Translations under genes and position numbers: made by a program
Shown here: positions 42,651 to 51,700 of the stretch, piece by piece
How positions within the stretch are numbered: the first letter of the stretch is position 1
Layout of the letters: each line of letters opens with the position of its first letter
The notes under the pieces: generated by a model
What the model was told of the DNA's origin: nothing
Databases searched by the model: none
Seen by the model: only the letters and a program-made list of their open reading frames with translations
Assembly: GCF_003231285.1 (NCBI RefSeq)
Contig: NZ_QKNS01000011.1
Span: 42,510-106,509, forward strand
DNA from: Hymenobacter sediminis
GTDB taxonomy: Bacteria; Bacteroidota; Bacteroidia; Cytophagales; Hymenobacteraceae
Length of the DNA stretch: 64,000 nucleotides
Direction of reading: 5' to 3'

Positions 42651-43225
42651 AGTCCCTGGTTCTGGTACCTAGCGGACTAGTTGGTTGGCTATGTTGTTGC
42701 AACGTAACGGAATCGTGTTAGCTGCCATCACAGCAAAACTCAACGCATGAGATTATTTCATGTGCCAAGCCAAGGAGATAAAATATTACACTACTGCATC
42801 TCTCCTATGGTTCTATCTCATTCGACTCTATAGAACTAGGTGTGGCAACAAGAGCAATAACATTGGTGCGGAAAGTACAATTTATCCGTCACCGCACGCT
42901 GTTTTCTAAACTTTGATTACTGAACAAGTTTTGTGAACTGATTAACGGCCTTTTAACCACTTTCTTCCTCCCTATTGCCCATTGCCTAAGTTGTACAGCA
43001 AAAGGAGCATTTCATTCTTCACCCATGGTGCTACGTTTGGACAGATCGTCGGAGCCGTTTCGTCTTGCATGGCGGGCAAGGAGAGTACGGCACCGTCAGG
43101 ACTCTGTTCACCAAGCGCATCCGCCCCTCTGCGGGCAAGAGCTAGTTGTCCAGGCGCAGCACTTATCCGCGTCCAGAACAATACCGCAAGCCAGGCTTGC
43201 CAAGAAATTACCTGCCTTCCGTTGC
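42651..43225. other. Non-coding gap between the defence island and sensory region
   Basis: 575 bases with no convincing gene. A weak 69-codon minus-strand frame at 42972-43181 has no recognisable features. The strong base composition change here, from mixed to GC-rich, may mark the boundary of the cargo island. Confidence 0.35.
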
Positions 43226-44308
43226 TTACTCTCCGATGGGTAGCTCGATGAAGAAGGTCGCCCCTTCTCCCTGCTGGCTTTCAAACCAGATGCGCCCCTC
43301 GTGCAGCTCCACGATGGTCTTGATGATGGACATGCCCAGGCCCGTCGTCTTTTCTCCCCGTAGGCCGGGCCGCCGCGCCTTGGTGAAGCGCTCGAACAGG
43401 ATCGGATGCAGCGCATCGGCAATGCCAATGCCGTTGTCACTGACCGTCAGCCGTAACCGATCCGCCTGCTGCTCCACGGCCAAGCGGATCGTCCCCCCAT
43501 CGGGGGTGAACTTGATGGCGTTGCTGATCAGGTTGTTGATGACCTGTTGAAACTTGTTCTCGTCCAGGTGAACGTAGATCGGCCGCTGGGTTGGCTCATA
43601 GAGAAATTGCTTTCCTAAGTGAGCGGCCGAGCGCTGATACTCTTCCATGAGCTGGCTCAGCTTCTGGGCAATATCTATCCGCTCGCGCTTGAGCTCAATG
43701 TTGACCGACTGCATGAACTCGTCATCGACAAAGTCGCGGATCAGGTTGACCGAGTCGGCGCAGGTGGTCTGCATCACCCCCAACAGCTCATTGAGCTCCG
43801 GGTCCTGCAGGGCCTGCACCCGCTCGAGCAGGTAGTCGCTCATCTGCAGCAGCAGAGTGAAGGGCCCGGCCAGATCGTGGGAGAGAATCTCCAGGGTGGC
43901 GTTCTTCTTCGTGTTGAACTTGCGGGCGTTGATTTCCTGGTGTTTGGTAACGGTGATATCCGTCAGCCACCCGCCCACCTGGCCTCCGCCGGCGGGCGAA
44001 AGCTGGACGTGCGGCGTGAGGCAGAGCCACTGCTCCCGGCCCTGGGGCGTGCACAGGCGAAACGCCACTTCTTCCACCGCCTGTCCCTGGCGCCACTGCT
44101 GCCAGCGCTGCTGCAGATAGGGCGCATCTTCCGGGTGCAGACGGGCCAGCAGGGCGGGCAATTCCTCGTTGACCTGGTCGGGGGTGCCTCCCAGCACGGC
44201 GGCATACGCCGGGTTGACGTACGTGACCTGGCCCAGGACCAGATCATAGACAAAGAATACCTGACGGGCCTCGTGAATCAGCCCCTGGAAGAAGAGAGGA
44301 AAGGACAT
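43226..44308 (-). CDS. PAS-domain sensor histidine kinase
   Basis: 360 residues from the ATG at 44308 (MSFPLFFQGL). An N-terminal PAS domain (VFFVYDLVLGQVTYVNPAYAAVL) with PAC tail is followed by a HisKA helix ATLEILSHDLAGPFTLLLQ (phospho-His in SHD) and HATPase_c boxes NNLISNAIKFTPDGG, LTVSDNGIGI and TTGLGMSI. No membrane segment, so cytoplasmic. Closely related to the kinase at 46256 (same NARKFNTKK-ATLEILSHDL block), so they are paralogues by duplication. It follows the GAF and receiver-like genes on the same strand and may work with them. Confidence 0.88.
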   Translation of the reverse strand: MSFPLFFQGLIHEARQVFFVYDLVLGQVTYVNPAYAAVLGGTPDQVNEELPALLARLHPEDAPYLQQRWQQWRQGQAVEEVAFRLCTPQGREQWLCLTPHVQLSPAGGGQVGGWLTDITVTKHQEINARKFNTKKNATLEILSHDLAGPFTLLLQMSDYLLERVQALQDPELNELLGVMQTTCADSVNLIRDFVDDEFMQSVNIELKRERIDIAQKLSQLMEEYQRSAAHLGKQFLYEPTQRPIYVHLDENKFQQVINNLISNAIKFTPDGGTIRLAVEQQADRLRLTVSDNGIGIADALHPILFERFTKARRPGLRGEKTTGLGMSIIKTIVELHEGRIWFESQQGEGATFFIELPIGE

Positions 44309-44415
44309 ACAGAAGATGCGGCAGCAACCAGCCGAAATGGTACCAGGAAATAACGCGTGCTCGCCGCCGAGCACGCAAGCTACCAACTATCGACCAGAGC
44401 ACCCACGCGAATCCT

Positions 44416-44835
44416 TTACGGAAGCTCCCCCGTAGGCTGGCACGTGCTGCCCGGCAGAACACGGAGCCTGCGCAAAAAGGCCACCCCCTGCTCGGTGAGC
44501 GGTAACTCGATGAGCCCGGCCAGGGGGAGCTGCTGCAGCTGCTCCAGCAGGAAGAGAGGGATTGGTGCGTGATGCGTGGCTACGACCGGCACGTTGGGTA
44601 GCACAGGCTGACAGGGGCGTCCATCCCTTCCGATAGGCTGGTGCAGCTCGACTAGCAGCAGGCAGGGCGGCAGCGGGGCAGCCCCGTCCGGATGGGACAG
44701 GAGGGCCAGGACCTCGTCCATGCTCGCCGCCGTAAGCACCTGTTCAGCCAGGTGGGCGCGCTGCAGCCAGAGGGGAAGTAAAAAGGCGGTGGCGGGATTG
44801 CGGTTCACCACCACTACCCGGGAGGGGGAAGTCAT
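44416..44835 (-). CDS. Receiver-domain-like protein lacking the phospho-acceptor Asp
   Basis: 139 residues from the ATG at 44835. The fold pattern of a CheY-like receiver is visible: SRVVVVNRNPATAFLLPLWLQ (beta1-alpha1), VLTAASMDEVLALL (beta2-alpha2), PCLLLVELHQPIGRDG (beta3), VPVVATHHAP (beta4) and AGLIELPLT (beta5). The beta3 end where Asp is expected reads VELHQP, with Glu or His in that place, and the usual acidic pair after beta1 is Asn-Arg-Asn. It is probably an atypical, possibly constitutively active or non-phosphorylated receiver. It lies between a GAF protein and a kinase. Confidence 0.6.
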   Translation of the reverse strand: MTSPSRVVVVNRNPATAFLLPLWLQRAHLAEQVLTAASMDEVLALLSHPDGAAPLPPCLLLVELHQPIGRDGRPCQPVLPNVPVVATHHAPIPLFLLEQLQQLPLAGLIELPLTEQGVAFLRRLRVLPGSTCQPTGELP

Positions 44836-44862
44836 GCCCACTGGAAAAAACAAGCCGTTGAG

Positions 44863-45309
44863 TTAGGCGTTGGGATGCAGGTGCTCATAGAACAAGGCGG
44901 CGGCCGCTTCCAGCAGAGGTACATCCGAGAGACGGGGCTGGCAGCGGTCCAGGTCGTAGTGGCAGAGCGTGCCGAAAGGCCGTCCCTGCGCGTCCTGCAC
45001 CAAGACCCCACAGTAGGAGACCACCGGCGTGGGCACGCCCTGCGCCCGGGCATCGGTGGTGGCATCGTGGATGGCCAACGGGGCCTGCTGCCGGCCGACC
45101 AGGGCGCAGTAGGTTGCGCTCAGGGGTGCATCCTCTCCGCGCTGCCGGGTGGGGTCGGCCCGGTCATACAAGGCCACGTTGCGCAACATATTGCCTTCAA
45201 AGCGCCAGAGGCCCGTGTAGCGGTGGGGCGTACGGGCGTTCAGGTAGTGTAAGGCCGTGGGCAGCCCCTGCTGCAAGGCTACCCTGAGTTCCAGTAATTC
45301 GTGGTGCAT
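44863..45309 (-). CDS. GAF-domain protein
   Basis: 148 residues, essentially one GAF domain: RYTGLWRFEGNMLRNVALYDR, then TYCALVGRQQAPLAIHDATTD and YCGVLVQDAQGRPFGTLCHYD (the GAF-typical G-xx-G-T-L-C strand). No bilin-binding Cys in the usual position that I can confirm. It precedes the receiver-like gene by 27 bases. A stand-alone small-ligand or redox sensor for the neighbouring kinase is likely. A G-T-T-T-T-T-A-C-A-G-type motif lies upstream (45346-45362). Confidence 0.82.
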   Translation of the reverse strand: MHHELLELRVALQQGLPTALHYLNARTPHRYTGLWRFEGNMLRNVALYDRADPTRQRGEDAPLSATYCALVGRQQAPLAIHDATTDARAQGVPTPVVSYCGVLVQDAQGRPFGTLCHYDLDRCQPRLSDVPLLEAAAALFYEHLHPNA

Positions 45310-45607
45310 AGGAGGCAGGTGTGGCGCGTGCTACGCTTCCATTTTCTGTAAAAACCCTAAAGATACCAACTCCCCCAACGCCCCCCCAACGCGAACGGGT
45401 TGCCCTTCCTGGTACTGGGTAGCTACGCGTGGCCCAGCCACTTGGCTGTCCCCTCCATGCGCCCGCCACTGGCGTGCTTGACCCCGCACCGGACCATATG
45501 GAGGCCCAAGTCCGCGCCCATCCACTCAGGTAGGGTGCTCCGCACGCAATGAGCTTAGCACCGACGCTACCCTCCGATGCTCGTAAGAAAAGACATCACG
45601 CTGCCCG

Positions 45608-45814
45608 TTAGGGAAGATACATGGGGGCGTCGCGCAGCGCGCACAGCTCGGACCAACTCACCTGTCCGGTGGCATACTGCTCCTCCAGCCACTGCAGGCG
45701 GGCACGGTGGCCGGGGCTACTGGTAGGGGCCGGTGGCATGAGCGGGGTAGGGGCATTGCTCGACGCAGGCAGGGAAAAATTCACCGGCCGCATGGAGGGG
45801 TTGAGGTGTTTCAT
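45608..45814 (-). CDS. Small hypothetical protein
   Basis: 68 residues from the ATG at 45814; a GTG two codons upstream is possible. Pro/Ser-rich N-terminus and a C-terminal PGHRARLQWLEEQYATGQVSWSEL, a helical segment of the short 'ExxYxxGxxxWxEL' kind. The gene is supported by the 20-bp upstream element at 45918-45937 shared with the gene at 47419. Function unknown. Confidence 0.55.
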   Translation of the reverse strand: MKHLNPSMRPVNFSLPASSNAPTPLMPPAPTSSPGHRARLQWLEEQYATGQVSWSELCALRDAPMYLP

Positions 45815-45917
45815 CAGCACAGGGACAGCTACAGGACAACAGCAGAAGATGTGTGGTAGTAGACGGGCAAAGTAGGTCGCTGGTCAGGAAGGAAAACACG
45901 GATTTTCAGTCGGGAGA

Positions 45918-45937
45918 CTACGTAAACACAGGGTTCA
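45918..45937. promoter_or_regulatory. Conserved upstream element, copy 1
   Basis: ctacgtaaacacagggttca about 105 bases upstream of the small gene ending its start at 45814. It matches 18 of 20 positions of cgacgaaaacacagggttca at 47830-47849 upstream of another minus-strand gene. Unlikely by chance; probably a promoter or regulator site. Confidence 0.65.
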
Positions 45938-45987
45938 CTTCTTCCCCCTCTTTCCCTGGCGGAGCCGTTGTGTAGAAACCAGTCACG

Positions 45988-46299
45988 ATGAACCCCTACT
46001 ATACCCACCGCCTGCAGCTGCTGCGGGCCGAGCTGGACACGGTTGCCCGCTCTACGGTCGGCTTGAGCGTCTTGTTCTTGATTCGACGCGAGCTCACGCG
46101 CTTGCTACGAGCTATCCCTACGGCGGTGCTTTCCTCGCTGCCGGATGCGCAGTGGGCACTGCTGCAGCAGTGCTTGGCCGAGTTGACCGCCCCGGCCGGC
46201 TTCCCCGCCCTGGGGCAGCGCGTGCTCACCGCACAGACTCATCCCGCGGGGCGGCTTACGAGCTGTCGCCGTCTACCAGAGCCGGCAGTTCGATCGTGA
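45988..46299 (+). CDS. Small hypothetical protein overlapping a kinase 3' end
   Basis: 103 residues, MNPYYTHRLQLLRAELDTVAR, Leu/Arg-rich helical. The last 44 bases overlap the 3' end of the convergent kinase at 46256, which makes the C-terminal part doubtful. No recognisable family. It could be a real small gene because the N-terminal codons use the usual GC-rich third positions, but it could also be chance. Confidence 0.45.
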   Translation: MNPYYTHRLQLLRAELDTVARSTVGLSVLFLIRRELTRLLRAIPTAVLSSLPDAQWALLQQCLAELTAPAGFPALGQRVLTAQTHPAGRLTSCRRLPEPAVRS

Positions 46300-47356
46300 A
46301 TACGGTCCCGTGTTCTTCCGTGCTTACGAAACGAATCGTGCCGTGGTGCAGCTCCACGATGGTTTTGATTACGGACATGCCCAGGCCCGTCGTTTTCTCC
46401 CCGCGCAGGCCAGGGCGGCGGGCCTGCGTGAACTTATCAAACAAAATCGGCTGAAGCGGGGCGGGAATGCCGACCCCCGTGTCGGAAACGGTGATACTAG
46501 CCTGGTTTGTGCGCTGCTCCAGGCGTAAGTGAATGGAGCCTCCGGCCGGCGTAAACTTGATGGCGTTGGAGAACAGGTTGTTGATGACCTGCTGAAACTT
46601 GTTGATGTCGAGTTCCGCGTAAATGGGATGTGGTGGCCCGTGAAACGCAAAGTGCAAGTGCATATGGCGCCCCGAACGCTGGTACTCTTCCACGATGAGG
46701 CGCAGCCACGCTCCCAGGTCGGTGCGCTCCTGTTTCAGCACCACACTGGCCGACTCCAGGAATTCATTGTCTACGAAGTCGCGAATCAGGTTGATGCCTT
46801 GCTGGCAGGTGCGCTCCATCAGTTGCAACAACTCGTGCGTGAACGCGGTCGCGCTCGGCTGGGATTCCGCTCGCAATTCCGTCGTCAATTGCTGCATCAG
46901 GGCCAGGGGAGCAGCCAGATCGTGCGACAGGATCTCGAGGGTGGCGTCTTTCTTGGTGTTAAACTTCTGCGCGTTGATAGCCGTCGCCTTCGAACGGGTC
47001 ATGTCGCGAACGGTCCCGCTCAGGCACGGCTTCCCGTCGGCCATGTGCGAGCGGCACACCGTGGCGCAGAGCCATTGGGTATCCCCTGAGGGGCGGGCCA
47101 CGCGCAGCTCCACGTCTTCGACCAGCTCTCCCAGCCCGGCCTGCTCCACCTGCTGGCACAGGTGCTGCCAGTCATCGGGGTGCACCCGGGCTAGCCAGCC
47201 CGGCACGGCCTGGTTGACGTACTCGGCGGGCTCGCCCGTCAGGCGCGCATAGGCTGCACTAACGTAGACGACCCGCTGGGTAGCTAACTCGTAGACGAAA
47301 TGCACCGCTTTGCTGCGGGCAATGAAGGGCAAGAAGGGGAGTAAATCAGGGCTCAT
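46256..47356 (-). CDS. PAS-domain sensor histidine kinase (paralogue)
   Basis: 366 residues from the ATG at 47356 (MSPDLLPFLP). PAS domain VHFVYELATQRVVYVSAAYARL with PAC, then HisKA ATLEILSHDLAAPLALMQQL, and HATPase_c boxes NNLFSNAIKFTPAGG, ITVSDTGVGI and TTGLGMSVIKTI. Cytoplasmic, no membrane helices. Aligns along its length with the kinase at 43226. The identical central block NTKK-ATLEILSHDL shows recent duplication. The signal may be flavin or another small ligand, unknown. Confidence 0.88.
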   Translation of the reverse strand: MSPDLLPFLPFIARSKAVHFVYELATQRVVYVSAAYARLTGEPAEYVNQAVPGWLARVHPDDWQHLCQQVEQAGLGELVEDVELRVARPSGDTQWLCATVCRSHMADGKPCLSGTVRDMTRSKATAINAQKFNTKKDATLEILSHDLAAPLALMQQLTTELRAESQPSATAFTHELLQLMERTCQQGINLIRDFVDNEFLESASVVLKQERTDLGAWLRLIVEEYQRSGRHMHLHFAFHGPPHPIYAELDINKFQQVINNLFSNAIKFTPAGGSIHLRLEQRTNQASITVSDTGVGIPAPLQPILFDKFTQARRPGLRGEKTTGLGMSVIKTIVELHHGTIRFVSTEEHGTVFTIELPALVDGDSS

Positions 47357-47418
47357 GCAGCTGCTATACGGAACAATAACATGAAGGGGGGTAGGCAGGA
47401 CAAGATCCGCCAGCAGCA

Positions 47419-47718
47419 TTAGAGCAGCAGCAGCACGAGTACCAACAGGGCCCGGTGCTGGTCGGCGGGCTCGGCGGGCAAGTGCCCCAGTTGGTGTAAC
47501 ACGTGGTCCGGCGACGGGACCGGATGCCCCTGCCGGGAGTGAGTGGGCCAAGGAAGTCCCGCCCAGGTCTGTACGATGAAGGTAAGCTGCTCTGTTAAGC
47601 GACGCAAGCGGGCTGCCCGGTAGGGCAAATCGACCGAAACGCTGCCCAGCTCAAAGCGCACGGTGCGCAGCATGGCCGCGGTCGTCAAGGAAGGGGAAGC
47701 AGGAGCAGGGTGGGCCAT
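47419..47718 (-). CDS. Small hypothetical protein
   Basis: 99 residues. MAHPAPASPSLTTAAMLRTVRFELGSVSV then a helical core LTEQLTFIVQTWAGLPW and an extreme hydrophobic C-terminus (LLVLVLLLL) that may insert in the membrane. Its upstream region carries the second copy of the shared 20-bp element (47830-47849), supporting expression. Family not recognised. Confidence 0.5.
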   Translation of the reverse strand: MAHPAPASPSLTTAAMLRTVRFELGSVSVDLPYRAARLRRLTEQLTFIVQTWAGLPWPTHSRQGHPVPSPDHVLHQLGHLPAEPADQHRALLVLVLLLL

Positions 47719-47829
47719 CGCAGCAGCAATACACTACGCCCTCTACTTCCCAACAGAAGGAAAAGATGCGCCCCGGCCTTGCTTGCGGTGTAAGCGAATT
47801 CCCCCTGTGGGTACTCCCGAACGGTTGAG

Positions 47830-47849
47830 CGACGAAAACACAGGGTTCA
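47830..47849. promoter_or_regulatory. Conserved upstream element, copy 2
   Basis: cgacgaaaacacagggttca, 18 of 20 identical to the element at 45918-45937, here about 115 bases upstream of the start at 47718. Same orientation and similar distance to its gene, consistent with a co-regulated promoter element. Confidence 0.65.
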
Positions 47850-47909
47850 TCCCCCGCAACGGGGCGTTGAGCCTGACGCGGCCGCCGCTAAAAAAAGACG
47901 GGGCTGGCG

Positions 47910-48524
47910 TTAGCTATCCCACGGCCCCGGCACTTCCACTGTCAGCGGGTGGGGAGTGAACGCGTCCAGCAAGGCGCGCAGGTGCGCGTCTTCCACCTGT
48001 TCATCGGCCTGCACCGTCGCCGACTCCGGCGCAGCCAGCACCCGTTCCAGGTCGGCCCGCTCGACGTAGCCCAAGCCCATACGCCAGTCGGCAAAGCGCC
48101 GGTGCGGCCCCGGCCCCTGGCAGACGGTGACGACCTGCTGGTGGCGCGGATCCCGCTGAATGCGCGCGTACACGGTGCGCACGTCCGCCTCCCGGCCTTC
48201 GAGCACCTGCACGTAGCGACCGTGGCTGTAGAGCAGCAAGCCCGTGAGCTGGTGGCGGGCGTTGTAAGCGCGGGCCTGCTCGAGCAACTGCAGCAGCTCC
48301 ACGTCACTAGGCGAATGGCTAGCGCGGCTGTGGTAGAGCACTTGGTAGCTGCCCAAGTCCAGCAAGTCCCCCACTTCGGGCAGCGTGAGCTGGCCACGTT
48401 GGAACAGGGCCAGCAGGTAGTACTCATAGCCTTGCGGGGCCAGGGGCGCGCCGCTGGCCAGCGCCACGGCTAGGGCCACGGCGCGCCGCCGCTGCTCGGG
48501 GGTATGCAGGAGAGAAGAAGCCAT
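47910..48524 (-). CDS. BLUF-domain photoreceptor with N-terminal helical module
   Basis: 204 residues. Residues 58-155 form a BLUF (FAD blue-light sensing) domain: QVLYHSRA (Tyr64), RAYNARHQLTGLLLY (Asn88) and GRYVQVLEG (Gln106), the Tyr-Asn-Gln triad around the flavin, plus DWRMG (Trp/Met). The first 57 residues are a separate helical module (ALASGAPLAPQGYEYYLLALFQRGQLTL) that also occurs, alone or BLUF-fused, at 52413 and 57804. The C-terminal 45 residues are a capping extension. It is expected to signal through a partner, as short BLUF proteins do. Confidence 0.92.
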   Translation of the reverse strand: MASSLLHTPEQRRRAVALAVALASGAPLAPQGYEYYLLALFQRGQLTLPEVGDLLDLGSYQVLYHSRASHSPSDVELLQLLEQARAYNARHQLTGLLLYSHGRYVQVLEGREADVRTVYARIQRDPRHQQVVTVCQGPGPHRRFADWRMGLGYVERADLERVLAAPESATVQADEQVEDAHLRALLDAFTPHPLTVEVPGPWDS

Positions 48525-48730
48525 AGAGGGATGTACGAGCAGGCAGGGGCGTAGATACGCGGAAAATAACGGCTACAAGTACGTAAAAACCGCTTTCTCC
48601 TGCCTCCCGGTGTGCGCTTGCGCGAGTGGTAGGGGTCGTGCAGGGAAGCCAGCGGACGGGACCACTGCGAGCCGGTCGCCTGGGCAGTACTCGCTCTGCT
48701 GAGCATGGCCCGAGGGCTTCTCCGCCGGCG

Positions 48731-51700
48731 TCAGAGCCGGAAATACACGCGGAAAACGGACCCCTGACCCACCTGACTCTCAACCTCAATGTAGCCCCCG
48801 GCATTTTCCACCATTTTCTTGACCATGTAGAGCCCGATGCCCGTGCCCTCCACGTGGGTATGCAAACGCTGAAACATGGCAAACAGCTTGTCCTGCCCCT
48901 GCGAAAGATCTAAGCCAAGGCCATTGTCCTGCACTTCCAGCACCTGGTAGTCCCCCTGCGGGTAGTAGCGTAGGCGCACATAGGGCACGCGGTCCGGGTG
49001 ACGGTACTTGAGCGCGTTGCTGAGTAGATTATACACCACCGAGCGCAGGGTCTTTTCCGAAGAAGTCAGCAACAACGCCGGGGGGACCTGTACCTCGAGT
49101 TGGGCCTGGGTTTGCTGGAGCAGAGGCACCAGGTCGAGCCGCACCGCCTCGATAACGGCAGCTAGCGGCACCTGTTCGCTGGTCGGGCTGTGCTCATGTT
49201 GCAGGCGGGCCACCTCCGTTAGGTGCAGGATAGTGCGTTTGAAGCGTTCCGTGGCATCCTGCATCATCCCGAGCATAACCGGCACGTGGCCGACGCGGCC
49301 AGCAGCGGGTAGTTCATGCTCTAGGGCCAGCAGCAGGCCCTCAATGTTGGAGATGGGCGCTTTCAGGTCGTGGGAGGCCGTGTAGATAAAGTTGTCCAAA
49401 TCCACATTGGTGCGGGTGAGCTGCGTGTTGCTGTGACTCAGTTCCGCATTGGTCACGGTCAGGGTTTGGTTGAGCTGTTCCACCTGCTGGCGGGCTTGCA
49501 CCTGCTCGGTGACGTCGGTCACCAGCGTGTAAAAGCCTTGCACGATGCCCTGCTGCACGTCGGGGATATAGCTGGTACGGATGTGCTTGGTAAAACCTTC
49601 CCGGTAGGGCATGGTGGCCTCGAAGTGGAGCTGCTCGCCGGCCAGGGCCCGGTCCATGTAGCTGGCCACAGCGGCGTAGGCATGTTCGCCCACCACCTCG
49701 CGCACCGGTCGCCCGAGCAGCGCGGCCGGGTCCTGATGAAACCAGGTGCGGTACGCTTCGTTGGCGAACTGGTAGCGCCGCTCACGGTCGAGGTAGCCGA
49801 TGAGCACGGGCAACGCGTCGGTGATGAGCCGCAGCCGGTGCGTACTGGCGGCGGTGGCCTGCCGGGTGCGGACCTGCTCGGTTACGTCGTGGGCAAAGAC
49901 GCTCACGCCATCAATCCGCCCGTCGGGCGTGCGCCGGGCCTGGTAGGTGAACGTCCAGTAAATTTCCTCCGGAGTCTGCCCCTCGTGGCGGGCCATCAGC
50001 AGGGGGAGTTCATGCACCGTCACCGACTCGCCGGTCTGGTACACGCGCTGAAACAGGTCTGGGATGGGGGTGCCGACCAGTTCCGGCAGCGCTTCCAGCA
50101 GGGGCTTCCCCGCCAGCTCGCGGCCCGGGAAGATGCGCTGGTACGCCGGGTTGACCAGTTGAAACACCAGGGACGGCCCATCGAGAATGACGATGGGCGT
50201 CGGCGCTTGCATGAACAACTGCTCTAATTCTCGCTGCTGGAGTAGTTGCTGCTGGCGGGTACGGACCTGCTCGGCCACGTTGTAGGCAAAGGTGGTGATG
50301 CCCACAATCTCCCCGTTTTCGCGCAAGGCTTGGTAGGTGAAGGTAAAGTACAGCTGCTGCGGCGGTCCCTCCGGCTGAGCCATGAGCAGGGGCAACTCGA
50401 CGCCGGAGTACGTTTCGCCCGTCTCGTACACCCGGTCGAGCAGGGCAAGTACACCACTTCCCACGGTTTCGGGTAGAACCTCTGCCACGGGTCGGCCCAA
50501 CAGCTTCCGGCCCGGGAAAAAGGCTTCATACGCCGGATTCACGTACTCGTAGCGGTGCTCGGGGCCGCGCTGAATACAGATCGCGGCGGGGGTTTCCTCG
50601 AATACCCGGTAGAACGTTTCGCGCTCCTGCACCTGCCGCTGGGCCGCGGCCAGCAGGTCGGCCTGCAGGGCGATGGTCCGCTCGCGGGTTTGCACTTTCT
50701 CGGTCACGTCCAGCACAAAGACCAGGATGCCGGTGGTCTGGTTCCGCTCGTCGGTCAGGGGCTGGTAGATGTAGTCCAGGTAGCGCTGCTCCAGCTGGTC
50801 AGAAACATCCTCGTGCAGTTGTACTGCCATTTCAGTGGCAATAAATACTTGGCCGGTAGCATATACCTTGTCTAATATGCCCACGACCCCTTGCACCACC
50901 ACTTCGGGGTGGGCCTCGGCCACCGAGCGACCCACCTGGAGCCGGCCCGTGGCCATGGCTCGGTAGCGGTCGTTGAAGAAGGTATAGCGGTGCTCAGGAC
51001 CGGTGAGCGTGCCGATGGCGGCGGGTACCTGCCCTAGAATCTGCTGCAGGAGGGCCTGCTGCTGGCTCAGCTGCTCCGTGCGGGCCCGCACGCGAGCTTC
51101 TAACTCCTGGTTCAGTTGCTCGACCTGCTGGCGGGCCCGCACCTGCTCAGTCACCTCCGTACCAACCGATATAATGCCGCTGATGCGGCCATCGGGCTGC
51201 CGTTCCGCCTGAAAGACGAAGTTCCAGTACACCACCTCCGGGCGCCCATGGCGGACAATGGTGGTGGGCAATTCGTGGGCCGTGTAGGGCGTGCCGGTCG
51301 CGAATACGTGGTCAAAGAGGGCCACAATAGGAGGAGCGGCCGCCTCGGGCAGCACTTCGAACACGGGCCGGTACTGCACGTCGGCCCACGAGCGGTCCCA
51401 GATGGTCAGGGCTGCGGCATTGGCCAGCGTCACCCGATGCTGCGGCCCTTGGTAAAGCACCACCGCCACAGGCGCCTGCTGCACGTAGCCCCATAGTTCC
51501 CGGCGTTGGTGGTCGGCTTTGGCGCGGGCGGCTTGCTCGTCGGCTTGTGTCGCGCGTAGGGCTACTTCCACGGCGCTGCGATTCTGGTTGCTGGTATCAG
51601 CAAAGCTGACGACGAGCCACTCGCTGCTCCGGCGGGCGGCCAAGCGGAAGTAGTTGTCGAGCCCGTCGGCCTGATAGTTGACCTCGTACTCATCGGTAGC

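Noticed and set aside
49370..50227. 285-codon plus-strand frame inside the six-PAS kinase
   Set aside because: Antisense shadow of repeated PAS domains; no domain of its own.
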